DNA from: Bacteroidota bacterium
GTDB lineage: Bacteria; Bacteroidota; Ignavibacteria; Tepidaquicellales; Tepidaquicellaceae
Direction of reading: 5' to 3'
Assembly: GCA_023429265.1 (NCBI GenBank)
Contig: JAEYVS010000073.1
Location: forward strand, 1-32,372
Length of the DNA: 32,372 bases
The translations under genes and the position numbers were made by a program. Of this stretch, positions 1 to 7,601 are shown piece after piece (the stretch's first letter is position 1; the number at the start of each line of letters is the position of its first letter). Below the pieces are notes generated by a model. It made no database searches and was not told where the DNA came from. It saw nothing but the letters and a program-made list of their open reading frames with translations.

Positions 1-27
1 ATCCAGAATTTCCTCTTTTGTATCCAT
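1..27 (-). CDS. 5' end of a divergent gene, partial
   Basis: An ATG at 27-25 opens a minus-strand frame that stays open to the window edge and encodes MDTKEEILD. This charged, helix-like start resembles the N-terminus of TetR-type regulators, which often begin with a KEEIL-like helix before the HTH, but nine residues cannot establish a family. It is divergent from the methyltransferase at 130 and would share the 102-nt AT-rich intergenic region. No Shine-Dalgarno sequence is visible upstream. Treat it as a possible gene start only. Confidence 0.35.
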
Positions 28-129
28 TTTATATAATAGTTAATTAATATTATCAAATAACTATAAAAATTTATGGGCATTGCTCTTAATGAACTGATAT
101 TATGATATATATATACTAACTTTCCCCTT

Positions 130-666
130 ATGAGAAAGCTGACTCATCCTGAGATCAAAAACCGGCGTAAGACCCTCGAAAACATCGGTGAATTTAAGAG
201 AAATCCCATTTATGTATTATGTGATAATATCAGGAGCATTTTTAATGTCGGTTCTATATTTCGTACATCAGATGGAGCTTTCATAGAAAAAGTAATTTTA
301 ACGGGATATACGCCTTACCCGCCGCGCAAGGAAATTGACAAGGTAGCCCTTGGCGCAACAGAAAGTGTCCCCTGGGAGTACTATAAAGACCCTCTGGACG
401 CCGTAAGAGACCTCAAGCAAAAAGGTGTCAAAATAGCCGTATTGGAGATTACTGAACCGCAGAATTATTACTGGAATGTCAGAAAAGAGGATTATCCGAT
501 ATGCCTCATAATTGGCAATGAAATCGCCGGTGTATCGAAAGAACTTATCGATGAAGCTGATATTTCACTGGAGATACCTATGATGGGAATGAAGCAATCA
601 TTAAATGTTTCCGTAGCATACGGTATTGCCGTATATGAGCTTATGAGAAAATTGAATTTTGAATAA
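130..666 (+). CDS. SpoU/TrmH-family RNA 2'-O-methyltransferase
   Basis: This 178-residue protein belongs to the SPOUT (SpoU/TrmH) class, which transfers methyl from S-adenosylmethionine to a ribose 2'-OH of tRNA or rRNA through a C-terminal trefoil knot. All three SpoU motifs are visible: motif 1 around N33-R45 (N-I-R-S-I-F-N-V-G-S), motif 2 at 127-135 (I-I-G-N-E-I-A-G-V) and motif 3 at 149-160 (I-P-M-M-G-M-K-Q-S-L-N-V). It is a short form with no N-terminal substrate-binding extension, so the target RNA (tRNA G18/C34-like or rRNA) cannot be told from sequence. The ATG at 130 has no clear Shine-Dalgarno. It is the only full plus-strand gene here and ends convergently against the 752-1174 gene, with one hairpin between them. 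Confidence 0.85.
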   Translation: MRKLTHPEIKNRRKTLENIGEFKRNPIYVLCDNIRSIFNVGSIFRTSDGAFIEKVILTGYTPYPPRKEIDKVALGATESVPWEYYKDPLDAVRDLKQKGVKIAVLEITEPQNYYWNVRKEDYPICLIIGNEIAGVSKELIDEADISLEIPMMGMKQSLNVSVAYGIAVYELMRKLNFE

Positions 667-669
667 AAA

Positions 670-693
670 AACCCCGTATGGAGAGACGGGGTT
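670..693 (-). terminator. Hairpin terminator between convergent genes
   Basis: There is a perfect 8-bp stem (AACCCCGT at 670-677 pairing with ACGGGGTT at 686-693) with an 8-nt loop. The A-run at 665-671 becomes a U-tract when read on the minus strand, so this fits an intrinsic terminator for the minus-strand gene 752-1174. It may also stop the plus-strand methyltransferase transcript, although no T-run follows on that strand. Confidence 0.75.
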
Positions 694-751
694 AGGGGTA
701 AATCAGACCTTATTTAACTCAACATCTTAAGAACGCGTAATTAGAACACAC

Positions 752-1174
752 TTAAACTATCATTACTTCGGTATTATTAACCGGGTTATACTTTATGCTG
801 ATCTTATCACCTGCTCTCGGGATTGCAATCTTTGAAACAAGCACTTCAGTAGTTGTTTCAAATGGAGTGCCGTATGCAGGCTGCACAGCCAATTTAAGCC
901 TTACTATGGGGTCATAATTAACAAGCTTGCCTGTATCTTCTATAGAAAGCACTTCTGCGCTTGCAGGCACACCAGTCATACTCAGGTTTGCATTTCCGCC
1001 CATAGCATTCTTAGCAGTATTAAGGGACTGGTTAGTTTGATCCACAAAATCCTTTCCCATAAAAGTTTTGGTAAGAAAACCGGTTACTCCTGAATTAATT
1101 GTTTTGTCAGCCTGTTCAAGAGCTTTATTAGGATCTTTTCGGGCTTCTTCGAATTTCTTCTTATTAAAAAACAT
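752..1174 (-). CDS. Conserved-type hypothetical cytoplasmic protein, 140 aa
   Basis: No function is recognised with confidence. The 140-residue product has no signal peptide or membrane helix. The first ~50 residues are charged and helix-like (FFNKKKFEEARKDP onwards), then a glycine/asparagine linker near 58-64. Residues ~70-140 form a beta-rich domain that includes PASAEVLSIEDTG and ends in KISIKYNP. That C-terminal half resembles, from memory, small beta-barrel domains in actinobacterial membrane-associated hypothetical proteins, an unverified similarity. The ATG at 1174 has a good AGGAGA Shine-Dalgarno 5-6 nt upstream. It is monocistronic, with its own candidate promoter, an upstream palindrome and a terminator at 670-693, which suggests separate regulation. 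Confidence 0.75.
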   Translation of the reverse strand: MFFNKKKFEEARKDPNKALEQADKTINSGVTGFLTKTFMGKDFVDQTNQSLNTAKNAMGGNANLSMTGVPASAEVLSIEDTGKLVNYDPIVRLKLAVQPAYGTPFETTTEVLVSKIAIPRAGDKISIKYNPVNNTEVMIV

Positions 1175-1219
1175 TTTATCTCCTTTTGAATTATGTAGAA
1201 AGATTTAATTTAATTACAT

Positions 1220-1250
1220 CAAATTAACCTAAATCATTACATCAAACAAA
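1220..1250 (-). promoter_or_regulatory. Candidate Bacteroidota-type promoter for the 140-aa gene
   Basis: On the minus strand there is a TTTG (1250-1247), 19 nt, then TTAATTTG (1227-1220). This closely matches the Bacteroidetes housekeeping promoter pattern of TTTG near -33 and TAnnTTTG near -7, differing at one fixed position. It would give a 5' leader of about 40 nt before the ATG at 1174. The overlapping 11-bp direct repeat ATTACATCAAA (1213-1223 and 1236-1246) contributes to the match and might instead be a regulator site. Confidence 0.4.
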
Positions 1251-1256
1251 TAAATC

Positions 1257-1278
1257 TTTGGTTAAATATTTAACCAAA
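1257..1278. promoter_or_regulatory. Perfect 22-bp palindrome, possible operator
   Basis: TTTGGTTAAAT at 1257-1267 is followed immediately by its exact reverse complement ATTTAACCAAA at 1268-1278. With no loop it is a poor RNA hairpin and a better dimeric-protein binding site. It lies 6 bp upstream of the candidate -33 element of the 140-aa gene, a usual place for a regulator site. The bound factor is unknown. Confidence 0.45.
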
Positions 1279-1372
1279 AAAGGGCATATAGTTATCTAAA
1301 ATGTGCAAAAACCTCGAAATTACTTTAAAAGTAAAGGTTTTCAAGGGAAAGAATTTTAAAAATGTACATAAA

Positions 1373-1404
1373 AAAGCCGGAGCAATTTAATTTACTCCGG
1401 CTTT
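1373..1404 (-). terminator. Intrinsic terminator of the 584-aa secreted protein gene
   Basis: A perfect 10-bp stem (AAAGCCGGAG at 1373-1382 pairing with CTCCGGCTTT at 1395-1404) with a 12-nt AT loop, followed on the minus strand by a T-run from the A-tract at 1371-1375. It sits 26 nt after the stop codon at 1430. Confidence 0.85.
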
Positions 1405-1429
1405 GTAAAGCTATCAAGAACTTCGTTTT

Positions 1430-3184
1430 TTACTTAACCAGCATCATTTTCTTTATGTCAGAAAATTCACCGGATGATATTTTATAGAAATATACACCTG
1501 ATGTTAAAGATGATGCGTTGAAATCGATACTGTAAGAACCTGCTTGCTTTATGTCGTTAACAAGAGTTGTTACTTCTTTTCCAAGCATATCATAAATAAC
1601 AAGCTTAACAAATCCTGTTGTTGGAATCTCAAATTTTATGTTTGTTGTCGGGTTAAATGGATTCGGATAGTTCTGTGAAAGACTGAATCTTTCAGGAACC
1701 TGGTTTCCTACTGGGTCTAATCCGGTAACTAAGAATGAATTATCATAAAATATTGGAGATGCGCCAAATCCTGCATACACAACAGCTCCACCATTTGCAG
1801 GGTTTGTATAACCTGCTATGTCAGGGAAAACCGTTCCTGTAGGAGTATTGTGGCTGACACGGGTATGACCTGTGAAACCGGTGATAATGTTTGTAGTACT
1901 TGTGTAAATAATGGTATCACTGCTACCGTCTACTCTATACACACACCTGAAAGCATACTGACCTATGTTACAATCTAGTGAGGGAGAATCCTGGTTATCG
2001 GTTTGAACAAATATCGGAGCATCTAAGCCCCAGTATGAACCTGCTCCGCCATCCCAGGCGTCTCTATAGATTTGCGTAGGAGTACCTGCAAAATTATAAA
2101 CGATACCCATGTTGTTATTATTCCTGTTAACTGCCAGGTCTGGTGAATGTTCATTTGTTGCACTTGAAGTTATGTTAACCTGTGTCCAGGATGAACCTGT
2201 ACCAAGACTTCCTAATGCTATTTTCATTAACCTTAGATTTCCATTAGGCGGTGTAATTGTATTAGTCAAAGCAACATATATTGTATCTGCTCTAAAATTA
2301 TAATCTATGTCCAGATCATAATCGTCAAACCCTCTTACTCTGTGAGGAGTCGACCAGCTGTTTCCCCAGTTCCCGGAAAAGCTCACCGATGCGCTGTCAC
2401 CTACTCCACTGCTTGCATCTACATTCCTGTATGCAATATACCAGTATGTTAGTCCTGCACTCCAGTCACGTCCGTCAGATATGATACTTGGTTCTATAAG
2501 ACCTCTGCCGCCCAGTGTAGGTGCTACCTGTACCGCAGAACGGAAATCACCATCACTGTCCCATCCGAACCAGTAAAGCTGTCCTGCAAAAGATGAAGCG
2601 TCTGGTGTTCTAACCCCGGCAAACCCAAGTGTATGACCACCGGTTGTATCGGTAATGTACATATCAAATGAATGCCACTTTGTTGTTCCGCCCGGATTGA
2701 TGGATCTCCATCTTTCCCAGTTTTGTCCATTGTTGGTTGATCTCCATACTACTATGGTATCTCTGTTCGCAGTAATATAAGCAGTATATTGTGTTCCAAG
2801 AGAGTCGATCCTAAGCAAAAGATTTCTTTCGAATATACCGGGGTTTGGAGTTCCACCATATGAAACCACATTGTCACCATTCATCCAATCTGGATTGAAA
2901 GGTGCGCTCACTTTTTCAGGAGTAGAGTCATAAGGCTTGTTAAATGAGCTATTATCCGAATAGAAGTTTTCCGGATAACTTTGTGTGTATTGCTCTAACA
3001 GATTTTGATATTGCTGCTCGTTACCTGATTTCCTGGCTTGAACAACTGCCATCCAATCTTGAGCTTTTTGGGAATTATCAATTACAGGTGCATCCGGGTT
3101 AGCTTCTTTGTACGGATCTCCTGCCATTGTAATGCCCGAAAAGAGCATTAGCAATAAAAGAGTAAAAATTGACATTTGTTTCAT
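1430..3184 (-). CDS. Secreted Asp-box protein with type IX secretion C-terminal signal
   Basis: This 584-residue protein is predicted to be exported by Sec and then carried across the outer membrane by the type IX system. A signal peptide covers about residues 1-21 (hydrophobic FTLLLLMLFSGI, then TMAG). The C-terminal 89 residues (496-584) form a type A T9SS sorting domain with NYPNPFNPTT, YDMLGKEV and SDIKKMMLVK. An Asp-box (STNNGQNW, 149-156) and repeated beta strands suggest a BNR/sialidase-type propeller. Catalytic arginines of sialidases were not identified, so no enzyme activity is claimed. The ATG at 3184 follows an AAGGAAGG Shine-Dalgarno. It is probably a paralogue of the adjacent 627-aa gene, whose C-terminal domain is about 70% identical. 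Confidence 0.85.
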   Translation of the reverse strand: MKQMSIFTLLLLMLFSGITMAGDPYKEANPDAPVIDNSQKAQDWMAVVQARKSGNEQQYQNLLEQYTQSYPENFYSDNSSFNKPYDSTPEKVSAPFNPDWMNGDNVVSYGGTPNPGIFERNLLLRIDSLGTQYTAYITANRDTIVVWRSTNNGQNWERWRSINPGGTTKWHSFDMYITDTTGGHTLGFAGVRTPDASSFAGQLYWFGWDSDGDFRSAVQVAPTLGGRGLIEPSIISDGRDWSAGLTYWYIAYRNVDASSGVGDSASVSFSGNWGNSWSTPHRVRGFDDYDLDIDYNFRADTIYVALTNTITPPNGNLRLMKIALGSLGTGSSWTQVNITSSATNEHSPDLAVNRNNNNMGIVYNFAGTPTQIYRDAWDGGAGSYWGLDAPIFVQTDNQDSPSLDCNIGQYAFRCVYRVDGSSDTIIYTSTTNIITGFTGHTRVSHNTPTGTVFPDIAGYTNPANGGAVVYAGFGASPIFYDNSFLVTGLDPVGNQVPERFSLSQNYPNPFNPTTNIKFEIPTTGFVKLVIYDMLGKEVTTLVNDIKQAGSYSIDFNASSLTSGVYFYKISSGEFSDIKKMMLVK

Positions 3185-3598
3185 TCTGAATCCTTCCTTT
3201 TAATTTAGGTTTATTTGTTCTTCCTTAAATCTTATACAACTTATAAAAAATAATATACAGTTGGAAATTAATTTTCCGAACTTTGATGCATATTTTGTTA
3301 ACTTGATAAATTACTTATATCCGGTTGAATTTCAAAATAAATTTTTATCTGGTATATTTGTCCTATAAACTGCGTAATTTACAGTAAAAGCCTGAAAAAT
3401 GCTTATTCCAGCTTAAAAATGAAATTTTTGTACGGAAAATTTTTCTAATTTGTAGATAATACCGCTACAAATAGAATATTTATTATTGGGAGATACCTAA
3501 AGATATTGAACTTTAATGGAAGAAACAAGTAGGATTTTCAAAAAACAAAGCCCTTATGCTTAAAAAATCCAAGAATAAGGGCTTATTTACATAAACTA
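3185..3598. other. AT-rich intergenic region between the two T9SS protein genes
   Basis: These 414 nt hold the terminator of the 3599-5482 gene at 3548-3584 and the leader and Shine-Dalgarno of the 1430-3184 gene. The rest is strongly AT-rich with no convincing ORF. No clear TTTG/TAnnTTTG promoter pair was found, although the downstream gene must start from here because a terminator separates the two units. Confidence 0.6.
3548..3584 (-). terminator. Intrinsic terminator of the 627-aa secreted protein gene
   Basis: A perfect 10-bp stem (AAGCCCTTAT at 3548-3557 with ATAAGGGCTT at 3575-3584) and a 17-nt A-rich loop, followed on the minus strand by a T-rich tail from the A-run at 3540-3545. It lies 15 nt past the stop codon. 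Confidence 0.8.
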
Positions 3599-5482
3599 CT
3601 ATTTTAACAATATCATTTTTTTGATATCCGAGAATTCACCAGCCTTTATTCTGTAGAAATAAGCACCCGAAGATAGTCCTGAAGCATTAAAATCAACCCT
3701 ATAGCTGCCTGCCGTCTTTTCACCGTTCACTAATGTTGCAACTTCCTTACCCAGCATATCATATACACTGATTTTTACAAATCCATTCACCGGGATATCA
3801 TAACTAATAGAAGTTGATGGATTAAATGGATTAGGATAATTTTGTGAAAGTGAAAACTTTACCGGAAGCTGATTGTTAGTAATATTCACTGCCGTACCCG
3901 AACAGCCGCTTGCGCCATATACGGATGAGCCGTTTGGACCTTCAAATACAGCAAAACAACTGTCGGTTCCTGATAGCTTGTACCCTGCACTTCCTCCGAA
4001 TGCATTATCAGGAATAATCCCTGCGCCATCCATTTGGACTATTGTTGATAAATTAAATGAGCTTCCCGGAGAGTATGCTGTTCTATACCTGAATTCCGGA
4101 TTTGTATTTGGAGCATCTAAACGAGTCCATCCCATTTTAAAATGTCCATCAATTCCGCGCAAACAAATTATATCTGCATCATATGTGGTATCAACCGAAG
4201 AATCAATATAACCCTGAGTCCAGCTAATACCACCGTTACTTGTTCTGATGTATCGTGGATCGGTATCATCGCCATTTACGTGCCTTCTGATCGTACTTAT
4301 GCAGCCTTTCATTTGATCCACATCTCCTCCAAAACTGATCTTTGGACGGGATGACTGGTATGTCAGATCAATTGAATTTATGATATATGGAACAGTAGCC
4401 ATGAAATTTGAGCTATACGTCATATATATAAAGTCACCAAGACCTCCATGATTTTCAAAGATAGAGCAGGTTACTATTTTAGGACCTCCTGTCCCCGCGG
4501 AATCGTAAAATGCAACATCGCTCTTCATTGTTGAAGAATCCGGAGCGGAAGCCGTATGCCACCAATAATTACTTCCGGTACTTCCGTTATTCCTATCGGT
4601 AACTGTTGGGGTTCCGGCATAGGGGTTTTGAATTACAAAAGCTCTGCTAAATACTTTTCTTGTTGCTCCGGTTATGTTTGAATCCATCGTAGCAACAATG
4701 TAAATATATGCTGCCGATGTATAACGTGGATAATCCGATACAACTCGAGCCCAGTACTGACTCGTGTTTGAACTCTTTGGAAGATTAGCATAAAAGAACC
4801 CGGTACCGTCATCCTTATATCTTGCTACAAATGAATACGTACCTGCTGAGTATGAATATGAACCGGTAACATATACCCACCAGTCCGTTCCATCACTTAG
4901 CACCTCAATGTCAAGATCATCAGTCCGGAAGTTCAGGTCATCCTGAATATACTGAAACCCTGCAAGCAAACTCCAGGATATCCCGCCATCATCTGAGTAA
5001 TAGATTCTGAGTGTATCCGTGAAATCCTGAGAATACTTTGTAGTTGCTACCCAAATCCTTCCATTATCATCCTGTGTAGTGGTAGCAGTAGCCCAAAATG
5101 CACCACTTGCAATACGTGTTATCCCAATGTTATCCATTGACTGATTAAATTCCGCTCCAAAATGAATTGGGATGGCATTTGCACCGTCGCCGGGTACAAG
5201 AGGTTTAGGATTTGATAACGCGTTAATTTGAGATTCAAGATCCCTCATCAATGCCACATTCCCATTATCTTTCGCAATAACAAGCTGTTGTGAAAGCGTC
5301 TCAATCATTAAATTTGTGGATTCATTGACATTACCTGGTGCAAAAGAGGGATTTTCAGGATCACCAGAACCGAAATGATTTTGTATTATCGAATTAGTTT
5401 CGGAAAGATCCTTTACCATATCCTGAGCAAAAACAGGACTCACTAATAAAATACTAAGTAAAACTAAATAAATCGGTCTCAT
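3599..5482 (-). CDS. Secreted Asp-box protein with type IX secretion C-terminal signal
   Basis: A 627-residue exported protein with a Sec signal peptide at 1-19 (IYLVLLSILLVSPVFA, cut before QD). The predicted coiled N-terminal stretch (~45-95) is followed by a large beta-rich region with two Asp-box motifs (SDDGGISW and SNGGISW) typical of BNR/propeller proteins. Residues 539-627 are a type A T9SS sorting domain (NYPNPFNPST, YDMLGKEV, SDIKKMILLK). The T9SS machinery is not in this window. The ATG at 5482 has a strong AGGAGGAG Shine-Dalgarno. It is monocistronic, bounded by a terminator downstream and by the ispB-type terminator upstream. Likely surface-attached or released; binding or enzymatic target unknown. 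Confidence 0.85.
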   Translation of the reverse strand: MRPIYLVLLSILLVSPVFAQDMVKDLSETNSIIQNHFGSGDPENPSFAPGNVNESTNLMIETLSQQLVIAKDNGNVALMRDLESQINALSNPKPLVPGDGANAIPIHFGAEFNQSMDNIGITRIASGAFWATATTTQDDNGRIWVATTKYSQDFTDTLRIYYSDDGGISWSLLAGFQYIQDDLNFRTDDLDIEVLSDGTDWWVYVTGSYSYSAGTYSFVARYKDDGTGFFYANLPKSSNTSQYWARVVSDYPRYTSAAYIYIVATMDSNITGATRKVFSRAFVIQNPYAGTPTVTDRNNGSTGSNYWWHTASAPDSSTMKSDVAFYDSAGTGGPKIVTCSIFENHGGLGDFIYMTYSSNFMATVPYIINSIDLTYQSSRPKISFGGDVDQMKGCISTIRRHVNGDDTDPRYIRTSNGGISWTQGYIDSSVDTTYDADIICLRGIDGHFKMGWTRLDAPNTNPEFRYRTAYSPGSSFNLSTIVQMDGAGIIPDNAFGGSAGYKLSGTDSCFAVFEGPNGSSVYGASGCSGTAVNITNNQLPVKFSLSQNYPNPFNPSTSISYDIPVNGFVKISVYDMLGKEVATLVNGEKTAGSYRVDFNASGLSSGAYFYRIKAGEFSDIKKMILLK

Positions 5483-5826
5483 AATAAGACTCCTCCTAAA
5501 GATTTTTTTTAAATAAAAGTTTATAAAATTTCCTCTTAGCTATTACCCATAGCTCAGTAAAAACATCTGGAATAGGGGGAGATAAAATGATGTTGAGTTT
5601 CTAAACAAGCTAATCCAAACTAAAATATTTTTTAGCTTTTAACAAATAAACTTTTTTTAAAAAATTACCGGGCGAATGTTTTGAATCAAGAATTTTTTTA
5701 GGATAATTTACCTTAAAGGGTAAGAATGGCAGTTTTTAAAAGGAAGAAAATTTTAATTTGTAACTTTTTAGACGTAAAAAAACCGGATAATTAATCCGGT
5801 CTGGCTTAAGAAATGATACAAAGCTT
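5483..5826. other. AT-rich intergenic region upstream of the 627-aa gene
   Basis: These 344 nt contain the terminator of the polyprenyl synthase operon (5782-5800) and the leader of the secreted protein gene. On the minus strand, TTTG then 20 nt then TAGTTTG occurs around 5617-5647, resembling the Bacteroidetes promoter but one nucleotide short in the -7 box, so it is only a weak candidate. No ORF or RNA gene was recognised. Confidence 0.5.
5782..5800 (-). terminator. Intrinsic terminator closing the glgA-to-ispB operon
   Basis: A 7-bp stem (ACCGGAT at 5782-5788 with ATCCGGT at 5794-5800) and a 5-nt loop. The A-run at 5776-5782 gives a seven-base U-tract on the minus strand. It lies 27 nt after the polyprenyl synthase stop. 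Confidence 0.8.
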
Positions 5827-6795
5827 TTAATATTCTCTTTCTCCAATAAAATTCACAAGCACCTTTAGTGAACTTTTTGTTTCACTTTCCGGAAATACAC
5901 AGATTGATTGAAGAGCAGCACCGGAATATTCTTTGATCTTATCTTTTGTGTAATCCAATCCACCGTATTCCTTTACAAAAGCATAAACCTTTTCAAATGC
6001 TTTACCGGGTTTATCCTTTACCAGGTTAATGATATCTTTTGATTGACCTTTGGGAGCATTCTGGAGAGAAATTATCAATGGAAGAGTAAACTTCTTTTCT
6101 TTTACATCATTGCCGGGGGATTTCCCAAGCAGTTTCTTTCGCCCTGTATAATCCAGCAGATCATCCTGCAATTGAAATGCTATTCCAAGATTCTCACCAA
6201 ATTCCGAAAGTCTTTTGATTTTATCTTCGTCATCTGTTGTGCTCATTGCGCCAAGTTTACAACACGTTTTTATAAGTGAAGCGGTCTTATCGGATATAAC
6301 TTTAAAATATGTCTCCTCCGACGAATCAAAATTCCTGGCTTTTTGTATCTGCAGGAGTTCACCTTCGCTCATACGCCTCACAGCTTCCGAGGTAGTATGC
6401 AGAAAATCGAACTCTTTGCCCTCCAGAGCTATCAGAAGCCCTTTTGAGAGCAAGTAATCCCCTATCAATACTGCAGCTTTATTTTTCCATACAGCGTTAA
6501 TCGAAGCAAATCCTCTTCTTTCCGCGGCTTCATCTACTACATCATCATGGATCAATGTAGCGGTATGCAGGAGTTCGACCATATTAGCTGCTATATAGCT
6601 TCGGTCGGTTACTCCTCCGCAAAGCTGAGCTGATAATAAAACCAGTGCTGGCCGTATTTGCTTACCTTTCTGTTTATGAATGTATTTGGTAATCAGATCA
6701 ATAAGCGCGACTTTAGACTTTAATTCCTGCGCAAATCTTTTCTGAAATTCCTTAAGCTCTTTCTCTATCGGTTCTGTAACTACTTTTAAATTCAA
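5827..6795 (-). CDS. Long-chain polyprenyl diphosphate synthase
   Basis: A trans-isoprenyl diphosphate synthase of 322 residues that condenses isopentenyl diphosphate units onto an allylic starter to make the side chain of a quinone, here probably menaquinone. Both aspartate-rich motifs are intact: first D84-D85-x-x-D88 (LIHDDVVDEA), second D211-D212-x-x-D215 (FQLQDDLLDYTG). The residue five before the first motif is Ala79, a small residue that fits a long product. The start is TTG at 6795. No in-frame ATG occurs before Met72, which is too late, and no Shine-Dalgarno is visible. It starts 8 nt after tatC. The quinone link to the ACIII operon in this window is an inference. Confidence 0.88.
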   Translation of the reverse strand: MNLKVVTEPIEKELKEFQKRFAQELKSKVALIDLITKYIHKQKGKQIRPALVLLSAQLCGGVTDRSYIAANMVELLHTATLIHDDVVDEAAERRGFASINAVWKNKAAVLIGDYLLSKGLLIALEGKEFDFLHTTSEAVRRMSEGELLQIQKARNFDSSEETYFKVISDKTASLIKTCCKLGAMSTTDDEDKIKRLSEFGENLGIAFQLQDDLLDYTGRKKLLGKSPGNDVKEKKFTLPLIISLQNAPKGQSKDIINLVKDKPGKAFEKVYAFVKEYGGLDYTKDKIKEYSGAALQSICVFPESETKSSLKVLVNFIGEREY

Positions 6796-6803
6796 TTTCT
6801 GTT

Positions 6804-7598
6804 TTAATTTGTTTGAATAGAGTCATCATCGACTTCCAAATTCTCTCTCTTTTTTTGGGCAGCCTTACAAATAAAGATACTGATCTCATATAGAATCAAC
6901 AAAGGGATTGCCAGCATGATCTGGCTCACCACATCCGGTGAAGGAGTCATAATCGCAGCTATAACAAGGATAGCCACAACAGCATGCTTCCTGTACTTCT
7001 TCATAAATTCCGGTTTCAATATACCAACTTTTGAAAGGAAAAAAGATACCATTGGGAGCTCAAAAACTATCCCCGCAAGAAGACAAACAGATATGACAAA
7101 CTGCATATACTCATTGGCATCTATCTGGTTACTGATAAGCTCCGTGCCGAAATTCGCAAAGAAACCCAGGGATGTAGGCAGCAGAACAAAATACGCAAAC
7201 ACAATCCCTGCAATAAAGCATAATGACGTAAAAAAAACGATCCCGGAAATATACTTTCGTTCATTCGGCATAAGAGCCGGTTCTATGAACTTCCAGAATT
7301 GATAAATTATGTTCGGAACGCTTAGTATTATTCCACCTATCAGGATCACCTGCATATACAGCGTAAATTGTCCGTAAGGCTTAAGATTGATAATCGTCAA
7401 AGGAGGGTCTGTGTTCTTTGCGGGAGCAAAAATAATGAATTTCATTATGTCATCAATAAAAATACCAACCAATACCGCCGCCAAAACTATACCAACGACA
7501 GCCTTTACTATCCTCCATCTCAGCTCCTCAAGATGATCCAGAAATCCCATCTCATCTTCAGATTCCTCACCAATAATATCTTTTTCTTCGTCAGCCAT
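6804..7598 (-). CDS. tatC: Sec-independent protein translocase TatC
   Basis: TatC is the inner-membrane receptor that binds twin-arginine signal peptides and with TatA builds the folded-protein export channel. The 264-residue product has the family signature MGFLDHLEELRWRI at 17-30, six predicted helices, and the conserved PNERKY and FVLLP segments of the family. An acidic N-terminal extension (residues 1-16) and a charged C-terminus face the cytoplasm. No tatA/B gene is present here. The gene starts 3 nt after glyA's stop codon, indicating cotranscription. A likely client in the same window is ActB, which has a twin-arginine signal. Confidence 0.95.
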   Translation of the reverse strand: MADEEKDIIGEESEDEMGFLDHLEELRWRIVKAVVGIVLAAVLVGIFIDDIMKFIIFAPAKNTDPPLTIINLKPYGQFTLYMQVILIGGIILSVPNIIYQFWKFIEPALMPNERKYISGIVFFTSLCFIAGIVFAYFVLLPTSLGFFANFGTELISNQIDANEYMQFVISVCLLAGIVFELPMVSFFLSKVGILKPEFMKKYRKHAVVAILVIAAIMTPSPDVVSQIMLAIPLLILYEISIFICKAAQKKRENLEVDDDSIQTN

Positions 7599-7601
7599 TA
7601 T

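Noticed and set aside
1430..5482. Calling the two Asp-box proteins sialidases
   Set aside because: Asp-boxes occur in many propeller proteins; the catalytic arginine triad and other active-site residues were not identified.
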